64,000 nt of DNA from Microcystis panniformis FACHB-1757 (lineage in GTDB: Bacteria > Cyanobacteriota > Cyanobacteriia > Cyanobacteriales > Microcystaceae). Both the position numbers and the translations under genes were made by a program. The stretch spans positions 558,001 to 622,000 of the forward strand of contig NZ_CP011339.1 of the NCBI RefSeq assembly GCF_001264245.1, given 5' to 3'. Of this stretch, positions 18,445-27,296 are shown piece after piece. Numbering within the stretch: the first letter of the stretch is position 1; each line of letters begins with the position of its first letter. The notes under the pieces are model-generated. The model saw only the letters and a list, made by a program, of their open reading frames with translations. It ran no database searches and was not told where the DNA came from.

Positions 18445-18652
18445 GAACGTAGGTTGGGCTGAAGCATGAAACCCAACGCCCGATTATGTTACGCTACCAC
18501 TAACCCATCCTACAAATAATTGTGCCTCCCTACTTAAGATGGGTGATGTTTCAGTGATCAGAACGTAGGTTGGGTTGAAGCATGAAACCCAACGCCCGAT
18601 TATGTTACGCTACCACTAACCCATCCTACAAATAATTGTGCCTCCCTACTTA
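18445..18652 (-). repeat. Two tandem copies of the palindromic repeat (copies 4 and 5)
   Basis: Copy 4 (18445-18536) and copy 5 (18561-18652) are both in inverse orientation and nearly identical. The spacer AAGATGGGTGATGTTTCAG recurs after each, so a 116-bp unit has been duplicated in tandem. Confidence 0.85.
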
Positions 18653-18821
18653 AGATGGGTGATGTTTCAGTGATCAGTGATCACTGATCTTGAAGCCGTC
18701 AGCTTTTCTCCCCTCTCCCCTCTCCCTTTTCCTCCTCTACAATAGACCTTTTGTAAAAACCAAAAATTGTTGCTAGGGTTAGGAGTCAGTAGTCAGTAGT
18801 CAGTAGTCAGGAGAATTAAAA

Positions 18822-19032
18822 ATGAATAATAATCAGTTAAATGGTCTATTTACACACTTTATGCCATTTAATCGGCTCTTCTCGACTTTGTGTGATAATT
18901 TTTGCTTATGGAATCGTGAAATGTTTACTGGGAAAGACTTTTAGGACTATTTTGCGGATATTCTATCAGTATAGACCTAGTTTCCACACAGAAACCAGAA
19001 GAGCCTTTAATCCTTATTTTTGCCGTTTTTGA
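18822..19032 (+). pseudogene. Possible 23-aa peptide gene interrupted by a MITE
   Basis: An ATG at 18822, preceded by CAGGAG 10 bp upstream, opens MNNNQLNGLFTHFMPFN before the element at 18874. If the element and one 7-bp target copy are removed, the frame continues as PYFCRF and stops at 19030-19032, giving 23 residues. The reading with the element in place gives a different 40-residue tail. No family is recognised, and a chance reading is possible. Confidence 0.3.
18874..19005 (+). mobile_element. 132-bp MITE, copy 1, with 7-bp target duplication
   Basis: Terminal inverted repeats begin GGCTCTTCTCGACTTTGTG on the left and GGCTCTTCTGGTTTCTGTG on the right (inverse). It is flanked on both sides by TTTAATC (18867-18873 and 19006-19012). 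The second copy at 44359-44490 is inverted, the same length, and has its own 7-bp duplication. No coding capacity. Confidence 0.9.
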
Positions 19033-19613
19033 ACCCTGAAAAATTAATTATGCAAGAGGTTTAATAATTACTCGCAGCCAGAAATACGTTGTTTATTATC
19101 ATACTTTGTGCTTTTTGTCAAAAAAACTTTTTTTTTGCAATAAAACTACACAAAAAAAAGATCATCGTTGTGGGTGAAATTGACTGATTTAACCGTCTTA
19201 ATTGGGATTACCTTCTAGGTGTGGCAAAGGTTTCAACCATTGCTGCCCAAAAAAGCATAGAATAACCCATTATGAAATTCAGTAAAATCGCTGTAACTAT
19301 GATAACATCGTTGTTAAATAAAAATCTTTCTCAATTAATTCTTAAGAATTTATAAATATTGCGGAATGTTAATTTAAATATTCTCAAGTTTTTGCAGTCA
19401 ATAAATAACTTTTGCTTATATTTGTCAGAAAATAGAACTCCTGCAAAAATCCCACATCTACTATTGGGTTAGGAGTCAGTGATCAGTGATCAGTGATCAG
19501 TGATCAGTGATCAGTGATCAGTGATCAGTGATCAGTGATCAGTTATCAGTTAACTGAGAAAACTCCCCACACCCCACACCCCTCTCCCGTTCCCCGCTCG
19601 CGTTCCCCGATAA
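19013..19613. other. AT-rich spacer with a GTGATCA tandem array
   Basis: 19013-19470 is AT-rich and contains only a 24-codon frame at 19272 with no recognisable product. 19474-19553 is a pure array of the 8-bp unit GTGATCAG (about ten copies). The rest is C-rich low complexity up to the rimI start. Confidence 0.7.
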
Positions 19614-20192
19614 ATGCCAAAAATCCAGCTTAAAACCCCAAAATCCCCACATCTTGCCGCCATGGTAGCACTTGATCGCACCAGTCTCGGCGGTATCTGG
19701 ACGTTATCGGGATATCAACGGGAATTAAACAGCCCCAACAGTGAATTATTAATTCTTACCCTGGACGGGGAGGACGAAACCCTAATCGGATTAGCTTGTT
19801 CTTGGGCAATTCTCGAAGAAGCGCATATTACCCTCCTGGCAATTTATCCCGACTATCAAAGACAAGGATTAGGAAAACTGCTTCTCTACAAACTGCTTGA
19901 GAAAGCTGTACAAAGACAACTGGAAAGGGCTACGCTAGAGGTGAGGGTATCGAACCAGTCAGCGATCGCGCTCTACGAGCATTTTGGCTTCCGCATCGCT
20001 GGAGAGCGTAAAAATTATTATCCGCAAACTGGCGAATCGGCCCTAATTTTCTGGCGCAACGATCTACAAACGGCCGCTTTTCAGGAACAATTAAGCAAGT
20101 GGCGACAAGAAATCCTCTCAAGACTGGCGCAGGGAGAGTGGCAATTAGAGGAAGAAACCAGAGCCAAAATAGATACCATGGGGATGTCATGA
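19614..20192 (+). CDS. rimI: GNAT acetyltransferase, RimI-like (ribosomal protein alanine N-acetyltransferase)
   Basis: RimI acetylates the N-terminal Ala of ribosomal protein S18. The 192-aa protein has a GNAT core with beta4 ITLLAIYPDYQRQGLGKLLL (R/Q-x-x-G-x-G acetyl-CoA loop QRQGLG, about 83-88), the helix ERATLEVRVSNQSAIALYEHFGF, and a final IAGERKNYYPQTGESALIF, which is characteristic of RimI. The C-terminal 35 residues extend beyond the E. coli enzyme and appear helical. It is followed 38 bp later by a glycosyltransferase on the same strand, which might share a transcript. Confidence 0.85.
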   Translation: MPKIQLKTPKSPHLAAMVALDRTSLGGIWTLSGYQRELNSPNSELLILTLDGEDETLIGLACSWAILEEAHITLLAIYPDYQRQGLGKLLLYKLLEKAVQRQLERATLEVRVSNQSAIALYEHFGFRIAGERKNYYPQTGESALIFWRNDLQTAAFQEQLSKWRQEILSRLAQGEWQLEEETRAKIDTMGMS

Positions 20193-20230
20193 TTACTTAC
20201 CAGCTTAAATCAGGTCGAGGTTAGGGAAAA

Positions 20231-21421
20231 ATGAGGATTTTAGTGTTGGCGTGGGAATTTCCACCGCGATTAGTGGGCGGTATCGCCCGTCATGTCGCTG
20301 AACTCTATCCCGAAATCGTCAAACTCGGTCATGAAGTCCATTTAATCACGATCGAATTCGGTCAGGCCCCCAGTTACGAACTGGTCGAAGGCATTCACAT
20401 CCACCGCGTCCCCGTCCCCCCCGGCAATGACTTTTTCCATTGGGTGGTCAACATGAATAACAGCATGGGGCAACAGGGCGGCAAACTAATCGCCGAATAC
20501 GGAAAATTTGACCTTGTTCATGCCCACGATTGGTTAGTAGGGGATGCGGCCATTGCCATGAAACATCTCTTTAAAATCCCCCTGATTGCCACTATTCACG
20601 CCACGGAATACGGACGTTATAACGGACTGCACACCGACACCCAACGCTATATCGCCGGCAAAGAGGGAACCCTCGTCTATAATGCTTGGCGCGTTATCGT
20701 CTGTACCGGCTATATGCGTCATGAAGTCCATCGGGCTTTGGGCGCACCCTGGGATAAGATCGATGTGGTTTATAACGGTATTCGGGCCGAGAAAAAGCAA
20801 AGAGACCCTAACTTTGATTACCGAGCTTTTCGTCGTCAATATGCCGAAGATCACGAAAAAATCGTCTATTATGTCGGGCGCATGACCTTTGAAAAGGGGG
20901 TTTCGGTGTTACTCAACGCTGCCCCAAAAGTCCTCGCTCAGACCGAGGCTAAAACTAAATTTGTGATTATCGGTGGCGGCAATACCGACAAACTTAAACA
21001 ACAGGCTTGGCATCTCGGTATCTGGCATCATTGTTATTTTACGGGCTTTATGTCCGATGAAAACCTCGATCGCTTCCAAACCGTGGCCGATTGTGCCGTT
21101 TTTCCCAGTCTTTACGAACCTTTTGGCATTGTCGCCCTGGAAAGTTTCGCCGCTAGGGTTCCCGTGGTAGTTTCCGATACCTGCGGTTTTCCCGAAGTTG
21201 TCCGTCATGGTCAAACGGGAATTGTCACCCGGGTCAATAATCCCGATTCCCTCGCTTGGGGCATTTTGGAGGTTTTAAATCATCCCGAATACGCCCACGA
21301 ATTAGCTAATAACGCCTACGAAGACCTAGAAAAACGCTTTCATTGGGCGAATTTAGCCCGTCAAACCGAGACAGTATATGGTTTGGTTGTCCAAGAACGA
21401 CAACTGGTGGAATGGCGTTAA
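20231..21421 (+). CDS. GT-B glycosyltransferase resembling glycogen-synthase-like GT4 enzymes
   Basis: A 396-aa GT4-type protein. The N-domain opens with LAWEFPPRLVGGIARHVAEL (GGIA loop) and has DLVHAHDWLVG and TIHATEYGRYNG. The C-domain carries YYVGRMTFEKGVSVLLNA (about 216-233), FTGFMSDENLDRF, and the retaining-enzyme motif SLYEPFGIVALESFA (E-x7-E: Glu298 and Glu306 by my count). Nearly every catalytic motif is intact. The glucan or lipopolysaccharide target is unknown. The ATG follows a GGTTAGGGAAAA leader, and spacing to rimI is short. Confidence 0.88.
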   Translation: MRILVLAWEFPPRLVGGIARHVAELYPEIVKLGHEVHLITIEFGQAPSYELVEGIHIHRVPVPPGNDFFHWVVNMNNSMGQQGGKLIAEYGKFDLVHAHDWLVGDAAIAMKHLFKIPLIATIHATEYGRYNGLHTDTQRYIAGKEGTLVYNAWRVIVCTGYMRHEVHRALGAPWDKIDVVYNGIRAEKKQRDPNFDYRAFRRQYAEDHEKIVYYVGRMTFEKGVSVLLNAAPKVLAQTEAKTKFVIIGGGNTDKLKQQAWHLGIWHHCYFTGFMSDENLDRFQTVADCAVFPSLYEPFGIVALESFAARVPVVVSDTCGFPEVVRHGQTGIVTRVNNPDSLAWGILEVLNHPEYAHELANNAYEDLEKRFHWANLARQTETVYGLVVQERQLVEWR

Positions 21422-21511
21422 TCAGGGAGCGGTTTTTTAGCCGTCAGCCGTTAGTATTAGGGGTCAGTTTATGTCTTAAAATAACAAAGGCACAACTTAA
21501 CTTCTCCAAAT

Positions 21512-22129
21512 ATGACTATGAAAGCAGCTGAAATTATGACCACGGAGGTGGCCAAGATTAAAGGTTCTGAAACCGTTGCCAAAGCGGTGCAATTGATGAG
21601 AGAAAAGAACATTAGAACTCTCATTGTTGATCGCCGTCACGATGAGGATGCTTACGGAATTATCACCGAAACCGATATTGTCTATAAAGTCGTCGCTTTC
21701 GGTCAAGATCCGCAAAAAGTGCGCGTCTATGAAGTGATGAGCAAACCCTGCATCGTGATTAATCCCGACCTCGGGGTTGAATATGTGGCCCGCTTATTTG
21801 CTAATACCGGTATTCGTTTCGCACCGGTAATTAAAGGCGGTTTGCTCGGTGTTATCTCTGTTAGTGATATCCTCCATAAAGGTAACGCTGTCGAAAAGCC
21901 CCGCAGTCTTGATTTAGAAGCGGAGATTATCAAAGCTAGAGATATTGCCCGGGCAGTCTGTGCTGAAAAAGGGGGAAATTCTCCCGATTGTGCCGCAGCT
22001 TGGGATGTTGTTGAGGAATTACAGGCAGAATTGGCACACCAACGCGCTAAAAAACCAGAAAAAACCTATTTTGAGGAATACTGTCAAGAAAATCCCGATG
22101 CTTTTGAAGCGCGTATCTATGACACCTAA
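21512..22129 (+). CDS. CBS-CP12 fusion protein
   Basis: Residues 5-125 are two CBS motifs (MTTEVAKIKGSETVAKAV and MSKPCIVINPDLGVEYVARL...GVISVSDIL), which bind adenosine nucleotides in this family. Residues 135-205 form a CP12 module with AWDVVEELQAELAHQ. CP12 proteins tie GAPDH and PRK together under dark/oxidised conditions. Here the N-terminal Cys pair is present (Cys150, Cys160), but the C-terminal pair is incomplete: Cys191 is there while the expected partner nine residues on is Ala200 (CQENPDAFEARIY). Fusions of this type have been studied from Microcystis. The gene stands alone between spacers of about 90 bp. Confidence 0.93.
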   Translation: MTMKAAEIMTTEVAKIKGSETVAKAVQLMREKNIRTLIVDRRHDEDAYGIITETDIVYKVVAFGQDPQKVRVYEVMSKPCIVINPDLGVEYVARLFANTGIRFAPVIKGGLLGVISVSDILHKGNAVEKPRSLDLEAEIIKARDIARAVCAEKGGNSPDCAAAWDVVEELQAELAHQRAKKPEKTYFEEYCQENPDAFEARIYDT

Positions 22130-22226
22130 TCCCCATGGGTTTTCGGTATTCTCCGATACCTCAAACTTTTTAATCCGGCAAAAGTAGTGTATAAAGGTTT
22201 TATTTACTAATAATCGAGGAAAAACT

Positions 22227-22733
22227 ATGGCTGATCTATTTGTCATCGCCTATGAGGACGAATTTAAAGCAGAAGAAGTTCGTTTAACTTTGGCTAAACT
22301 GCAACAGGAACATCTCATCGAGTTAGAAGATGCTGCCGTAGTGGTTAAAAACAAAGATGGCCAGATTAAACTCAAGCAAGCGGTCAATTTAACGGCAGCA
22401 GGAGCCGCTAGTGGCAGTTTCTGGGGATTATTAATCGGAATGCTCTTTTTATCCCCTTTATTAGGGGCCGTCCTCGGTGCTGCTGGTGGCGCTTTGGGAG
22501 GTGCTTTAAGTGATATCGGTGTGGATGACAATTTTATGCGCGAATTGGGAGAAACCCTGCAGCCCAGTACCTCTGCTCTCTTTGTTCTCGTCCAAAAAGT
22601 TACCCCCGATAAGGTCCTCGATGAAGTGGCCCCCTACGGAGGTAAAGTGTTACGTACTTCTTTGACCAAAACCGACGAAGCTGAATTACAGAAAGTTCTC
22701 GACCAAAGAGGTGTTAAACCCGAAGCGGTTTAG
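22227..22733 (+). CDS. DUF1269-family membrane-associated protein
   Basis: A 168-aa protein starting MADLFVIAYEDEFKAEEVRLTLAKLQ. A central Gly/Ala-rich hairpin (about 54-94: AAGAASGSFWGLLIGMLFL, LGAVLGAAGGALGGALSD) could insert in membranes as a glycine-zipper pair. The C-terminal domain (ALFVLVQKVTPDKVLDEV) repeats the fold of the N-terminal part. This is the DUF1269 layout, often stress-linked, with no known activity. ATG at 22227 is preceded by GAGGAAAAACT, a good ribosome-binding site. Confidence 0.88.
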   Translation: MADLFVIAYEDEFKAEEVRLTLAKLQQEHLIELEDAAVVVKNKDGQIKLKQAVNLTAAGAASGSFWGLLIGMLFLSPLLGAVLGAAGGALGGALSDIGVDDNFMRELGETLQPSTSALFVLVQKVTPDKVLDEVAPYGGKVLRTSLTKTDEAELQKVLDQRGVKPEAV

Positions 22734-22754
22734 GATCTGGGTCCATAAAAGCTA

Positions 22755-22782
22755 GAAAAAGGGAATATATTTCCCTTTTTGC
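22755..22782 (+). terminator. Rho-independent terminator after DUF1269 gene
   Basis: The stem AAAAAGGGAA/TTCCCTTTTT with an ATATAT loop is followed by GCTTTTT. It starts about 22 bp after the stop codon. The A/T symmetry could also serve the convergent acetyltransferase gene. Confidence 0.85.
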
Positions 22783-22860
22783 TTTTTGAGCAAGAATGGG
22801 TTTAGCATGACCACCACAGCATCCATAAAATAAGAAACAATCAATAATTATTAATGAACT

Positions 22861-23400
22861 TTAAGCTTCGATCGAGAATAAAAGTGCTTCAGTGTCGTAG
22901 TATTTATTCGTTAATCCCATTGATTGCATTCCTAATCTTTCGGTGACACGAATTGAGCGATAATTATCGGGATTAACCACTGCGTAGATAATCGGCAATT
23001 GTAAGGTGATTAAGCCGTATTCTAGAATAACTTTAGCCGCTTCGGTTATGTATCCTTGTCCCCAATAATCGCGTCGTAAATGCCAACCAATTTCGCTATC
23101 TGGGGTAGGATAACCGTAGTTATCGGGTAAATTCTGTAAAATTATCGAACCGATAATCTGATTATTTTTTCGATCGATCATTGCCCACCAATCGCTGCCA
23201 TTACCTTGATTACGAACAGTTGGTAATCTTTCGGAAAAATGGGCATTTAAACTCTCAATATCCGTGGCTAACTGACGAATTCTCGGTAAAAAATAAGTGA
23301 CTTCGGAATTTTGATAGATCTGAAAAAAAGACTCTTTGTCTGTGGGTAGTTGCCAAGGACGGAGAATTAGGCGATCGCTTTTCATTGTTTTAGTGAGCAA
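22861..23400 (-). CDS. GNAT acetyltransferase (RimJ/RimL-like)
   Basis: The 179-aa protein begins TKTMKSDRLILRPWQLPTD, the usual start of the RimJ/RimL group, and has IGWHLRRDYWGQGYITEAAK, in which RDYWGQGY is the acetyl-CoA P-loop (about 121-128). The NPDNYRSIRVTERLGMQSMG stretch fits the C-terminal part of the fold. Members acetylate protein N-termini or small amines and antibiotics, so the substrate is open. The start may be the second Met (MKSDRL, 15 bp downstream). Confidence 0.85.
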   Translation of the reverse strand: MLTKTMKSDRLILRPWQLPTDKESFFQIYQNSEVTYFLPRIRQLATDIESLNAHFSERLPTVRNQGNGSDWWAMIDRKNNQIIGSIILQNLPDNYGYPTPDSEIGWHLRRDYWGQGYITEAAKVILEYGLITLQLPIIYAVVNPDNYRSIRVTERLGMQSMGLTNKYYDTEALLFSIEA

Positions 23401-23424
23401 ATTATAGCAATTCTCTTGCTGAGA

Positions 23425-24084
23425 TTAGGGATTATTGTTGATAAAAAAACTTCTAAATCCCACGGCTAGTAGGGAACCACTTAAGACAGTTATCAATGTC
23501 CAAATTTGATTTTTTTGGGTTCCTTCGACTTTCTCTAAGCGTTTATTCATGTCATCAAATTTACTATCAAGAGTTTTAATATCACCTTTAACTTCCGTGA
23601 GTTCAATCTTTAAATCGGTAGTATCTTTTTGAAGATTTTTGACATCAGCTTTTATTTCCGCTTGTCCATTCTCGATCACCTTCAATCGATTGTCCACCTC
23701 AATCAGTCGAGTTTCCGTGGTAGTGAGTCGCGTTTCCACGGTAGTGAGTCGATTGTCCACGGTAGTGAGTCGATTGTCCACCTCAATCAGTCGAGTTTCC
23801 ATGGTAGTGAGTCGATTGTCCACGGTAGTGAGTCGATTGTCCACGGTAGTGAGTCGATTGTCCACCTCAATCAGTCGAGTTTCCATGGTAGTGAGTCGAT
23901 TGTCCATGGTAGTGAGTCGATTGTCCATGGTGGTGAGTCGATTGTCCATGGTAGTCAGTCGATTGTCCATGGTAGTCAGTCGATTGTCGATCTCGTTGAA
24001 TCGATGTTCGATTATCTTCTGTCCATTGAGGATTAAATCTTCTAGTCTTTTTAAATCATTATCCGTAGCAGTGGTGGTGGTCAT
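23425..24084 (-). CDS. Tail-anchored heptad-repeat coiled-coil protein
   Basis: The 219-aa protein contains a run of exact seven-residue units, DNRLTTM or DNRLTTV, mixed with ETRLIEV (about residues 32-132), which must form one long coiled coil. The pattern continues less exactly (KADVKNLQKDTTDLKIEL) to about residue 185. A single hydrophobic segment near the C-terminus (IWTLITVLSGSLLAVGF) suggests a membrane tail anchor with the coil in the cytoplasm. Because each unit is 21 bp of nearly identical DNA, its length is expected to vary between strains. Function unknown. It resembles the DUF1640/moonlighting coiled-coil type only in outline. Confidence 0.78.
   Translation of the reverse strand: MTTTTATDNDLKRLEDLILNGQKIIEHRFNEIDNRLTTMDNRLTTMDNRLTTMDNRLTTMDNRLTTMETRLIEVDNRLTTVDNRLTTVDNRLTTMETRLIEVDNRLTTVDNRLTTVETRLTTTETRLIEVDNRLKVIENGQAEIKADVKNLQKDTTDLKIELTEVKGDIKTLDSKFDDMNKRLEKVEGTQKNQIWTLITVLSGSLLAVGFRSFFINNNP
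23690..23990. repeat. 21-bp in-gene tandem repeat array
   Basis: About fourteen units with the core GTAGTGAGTCGATTGTCCA and variants (CACCTCAATCAGTCGAG) lie inside the coiled-coil gene. Several complementary-strand frames stay open here for that reason alone. Confidence 0.88.
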
Positions 24085-24517
24085 TGATTAAACTCCTATA
24101 ATTTCAATTTGCTCTTATTTTTATTATTATAGCCTTTCTTATAAACATGAAGTATGATCGGCTCTCTTGGGTTCGGTGGGTAAAATATATTATAGGATAC
24201 ATTCCTGCTGGCGGTCGCAACGCGCTCGCTACGCGAGATCAACTGGAACGAACCACAAAGACACAAAGGACACAAAGATTGATCGCTTCCAGATAATCTA
24301 AACTTATCACACAAAAAATTAAGAGAGCTTATGAGCTAATTTGGTATTGACGACCGACTCCCCACTTCCCATTCTCCTATACCTTTCAAACAGGATTATT
24401 ATTAGCTATAGATTTGCTGCTTGAGCAAATATGTTCACCGATCATCACTCCCGTTAGAGTGAGATAAGATTAGCTCTCATTCCTCACCCTAACTACTAGG
24501 AAAAACCGGCAATTAAA
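24085..24517. other. 433-bp spacer, no gene
   Basis: It contains a CACAAAGACACAAAGGACACAAAG simple repeat (about 24255-24277) and a CGCAACGCGCTCGCTACGCGAG palindrome-like stretch at 24216. There is no convincing reading frame. Confidence 0.6.
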
Positions 24518-26488
24518 TTAGGCACCTTGGCGCAATTTGTCCAAAACCGATCGATCTTCTAGAGTAGAAGTATCACCAGAAATCTCTTGACCTGATGCTA
24601 AAGTTCGCAAGAGACGACGCATAATTTTACCCGATCGCGTTTTTGGCAGTACATCGGTAAAACGGATTTCTCCCGGTCGAGCAATAATGCCAATTTCCTT
24701 GACAACGTGATCCTTTAATGCTTGCGCTAACTCCTGACTCGCTTCATAATGTCCCTCCAGAGTCACAAAAGCATAGACTTCTTCCCCTTTAATTTCATCC
24801 GGCCGTCCCACCACAGCCGCCTCTGCTACCGCAGGATGAGATACTAAAGCTGATTCGATCTCCATAGTCCCTAAACGGTGGCCAGAAACGCTAATTACGT
24901 CATCAACGCGCCCCATTACCCAGAAATAACCGTCCTCGTCCTGACGGCTACCATCTCCAGCAAAATAGAGATATTGGCCATCTTTGGGGGCGATATGTTC
25001 CCAGTAGGTATTGCGGAAGCGATCGGGATTTTTATAAACTGTTCGCATCATACCGGGCCAGGGATGTTTGACCACCAGATAACCCCCCTCATTCGCGTGG
25101 GTGGGATTGCCCTCTAAGTCCACCACTTCGGCGATAATACCGGGGAAAGGTAGGGTTGCTGACCCCGGTTTGGTGGCAATTGCCCCGGGTAAGGGAGTAA
25201 TCATAATCCCCCCGGTTTCCGTTTGCCACCAAGTATCGACAATCGGACATTTTTCCTTACCGATAACCCGGTGATACCACATCCACGCTTCTGGGTTAAT
25301 CGGTTCTCCCACGGTTCCCAGTAAGCGCAAAGAGGATAAATCCCGGCTATTGGGGATGTCTTCACCCATTTTGATAAAAGTGCGGATAGCAGTGGGGGCA
25401 GTATAAAAGATATTAACCCGATATTTCTCGATTACATCCCAAAAACAACCTAAATTAGAGGGACGGGGAACCCCTTCATACATTACCGTCGTTGCACCAT
25501 TAGAAAGCGGTCCGTAAACGATATAACTATGGCCGGTAATCCAACCCACATCGGCAGTACACCAGTAAACATCGGTGTCTTTCAGGTCAAAAATCCATTT
25601 GCTGGTGACATGGGTGTAAAGATTATAACCGCCGGTGGTGTGGACGACTCCTTTCGGTTTGCCCGTGGAACCACTGGTATAGAGGATAAATAACATATCT
25701 TCACTATCCATCGGTTCGGCCGGACAATTAGCAGATACCTGTTTTTGTAGATCATGCCACCAGTAATCGCGATCGGCAACCATATTGATTGGTTCCTTGC
25801 TGCGCTGAACAACGAGAACTTTTTCCACACTGGGGGCGCTATTATCGGCTAGAGCCAGATCTACCTGTTCCTTGAGGGCAACGACTTTATCCTTGCGGAA
25901 ACCACCATCGGCAGTGATTACCACCTTAGCAGTCGCATCATTAAGACGCTCGCGCAAAGCATCGGCACTAAATCCCCCAAAAACTACACTGTGGGGCGCG
26001 CCAATTCTGGCACAGGCTAACATAGCGATGGCCGCTTCGGGAATCATCGGCATATAAATTCCGACCACATCGCCTTTTTTAACGCCTAATTCTTTTAAAG
26101 CGTTGGCAAATTGGCACACTTCTCGGTGTAGCTGTTCGTAGGTAATGGTGCGGCTGTCTCCCGGTTCTCCTTCCCAGATGATGGCAGCTTTATTGCGTCT
26201 CCAGGTGGTGAGATGTCTGTCAATACAGTTGTAACAAATATTAATCTTGCCGTTGACGAACCATTTAGCAAAGGGGGGCTGCCAGTCAAGAATCTCTGAC
26301 CATTTTTCAAACCAATGTAATTCTTTTTCGGCTAATTGGGCCCAAAAAGCCGAGGGATCGGCCTTGGCTTTGGCGTAGAGTTGCTGGTATTCTTCAAAGC
26401 TTTTAATGGTGGCATTCTGAGAAAATTCGGCACTGGGAGGAAACAGCCGATTTTCCTGTAGGATCGATTCGATCGCTATTTCTGTCAT
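24518..26488 (-). CDS. acs: Acetyl-coenzyme A synthetase
   Basis: Acs activates acetate with ATP and CoA to acetyl-CoA through an acetyl-adenylate. The 656-aa length is typical. The adenylation signature ILYTSGSTGKPKGVVHTT lies near 268-285, the region VDTWWQTETGG near 416-426, and the DDVISVSGHRLGTMEIES hinge near 530. The C-terminal PKTRSGKIMRRLLR motif holds the catalytic Lys that is regulated by acetylation in other bacteria. No neighbouring acetylase/deacetylase gene is obvious. The ATG at 26488 fits the start MTEIAIESILQENRLFPP. The gene is divergent from psaC, with about 250 bp between starts. Confidence 0.96.
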   Translation of the reverse strand: MTEIAIESILQENRLFPPSAEFSQNATIKSFEEYQQLYAKAKADPSAFWAQLAEKELHWFEKWSEILDWQPPFAKWFVNGKINICYNCIDRHLTTWRRNKAAIIWEGEPGDSRTITYEQLHREVCQFANALKELGVKKGDVVGIYMPMIPEAAIAMLACARIGAPHSVVFGGFSADALRERLNDATAKVVITADGGFRKDKVVALKEQVDLALADNSAPSVEKVLVVQRSKEPINMVADRDYWWHDLQKQVSANCPAEPMDSEDMLFILYTSGSTGKPKGVVHTTGGYNLYTHVTSKWIFDLKDTDVYWCTADVGWITGHSYIVYGPLSNGATTVMYEGVPRPSNLGCFWDVIEKYRVNIFYTAPTAIRTFIKMGEDIPNSRDLSSLRLLGTVGEPINPEAWMWYHRVIGKEKCPIVDTWWQTETGGIMITPLPGAIATKPGSATLPFPGIIAEVVDLEGNPTHANEGGYLVVKHPWPGMMRTVYKNPDRFRNTYWEHIAPKDGQYLYFAGDGSRQDEDGYFWVMGRVDDVISVSGHRLGTMEIESALVSHPAVAEAAVVGRPDEIKGEEVYAFVTLEGHYEASQELAQALKDHVVKEIGIIARPGEIRFTDVLPKTRSGKIMRRLLRTLASGQEISGDTSTLEDRSVLDKLRQGA

Positions 26489-26639
26489 ACTGGCAAACGA
26501 AATAAATTATCTTGCGATCCAGATTACCTTTTTCGGTTCCCCCCGTAACCCCGGCAAGCAATTCTTTAAGGCTATTTTAGAATTGCCCGATCCCTGACTA
26601 GCGATCGCCATTTGGCCCCAAGTGTTACAGAGTTTAAAG

Positions 26640-26739
26640 TTATGTCACCGATCGAGCGATGAACAGATCGCTGTAAGGTAAACTAACCGATAAACCCGAA
26701 ATTTAACATGGAGAACACTCGGTAAGGAGTCATAATTCG
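26640..26739 (+). promoter_or_regulatory. psaC upstream region and ribosome-binding site
   Basis: The 5' region contains AAGGTAAACT near 26675, a possible -10. TAAGGAGT at 26723-26730 is a strong ribosome-binding site about 9 bp before the ATG, as expected for an abundant photosystem I subunit. Confidence 0.5.
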
Positions 26740-26985
26740 ATGTCTCATAGCGTTAAAATTTACGATACCTGTATCGGTTGCACCCAATGCGTTCGGGCTT
26801 GTCCCCTCGACGTGCTGGAAATGGTTCCTTGGGATGGCTGTAAAGCTGCCCAGATTGCCTCCTCCCCCCGCACGGAAGACTGTATTGGTTGCAAACGTTG
26901 CGAAACCGCTTGTCCGACGGATTTCTTAAGCATTCGGGTTTATCTCGGAGCAGAAACCACCCGCAGTATGGGTCTAGCCTACTAG
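26740..26985 (+). CDS. psaC: Photosystem I iron-sulfur subunit PsaC
   Basis: PsaC holds the FA and FB [4Fe-4S] clusters on the stromal (cytoplasmic) side of photosystem I and passes electrons to ferredoxin. The 81-aa protein is full length, with two cluster motifs, [12 protein letters not shown] (11-22) and [12 protein letters not shown] (48-59). Start [13 protein letters not shown] and end TTRSMGLAY are canonical. It is monocistronic, with a strong ribosome-binding site upstream and a terminator 47 bp downstream. Confidence 0.99.
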
Positions 26986-27032
26986 GCCTGGCAATCATTC
27001 TGTGTTTAACATTTAGCGAAAACTAATCTTGT

Positions 27033-27060
27033 TAAGAGGACTAACCAGTCCTCTTTTTTC
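27033..27060 (+). terminator. Rho-independent terminator of psaC
   Basis: Stem AAGAGGACT/AGTCCTCTT with loop AACC is followed by TTTTTC. It begins 48 bp after the psaC stop. Confidence 0.92.
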
Positions 27061-27081
27061 GTTATACTCCCTTCGCTAGTT

Positions 27082-27296
27082 AGGGCTGGCTGAAAAAATC
27101 GGGGCGAAGCATTCGGATAGAAAATCTACGGTTTCACCGATAAGTTATTGCCCGAATGCTTCGCCCCTACAGGACGCAATCGCCGATCAAGATGCAAGGT
27201 TTTTGAGCCACTAGCTTTAAAATCTTGCACCTGCCTCGCCAAACAGGCCCCAAACCCCTTACCTCGTCTATATTTCACATTTATTCAGCAGACCCT
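27082..27296. mobile_element. MITE-like element, AGGG(T/C)TGGCTGAA family, copy 2
   Basis: Ends AGGGCTGGCTGAAAAAAT and, inverted, AGGGTCTGCTGAATAAAT. Both sides are flanked by AGTT. Inside is a perfect 16-bp inverted repeat, GGGGCGAAGCATTCGG at 27101-27116 pairing with 27152-27167. The right end reaches the stop codon region of the Uma2 gene. Confidence 0.65.

Noticed and set aside
23629..24091. Two Ser/Val- or His/Gly-rich frames on the plus strand opposite the coiled-coil gene.
   Set aside because: They are mirror readings of the 21-bp array and have no natural start context or end.
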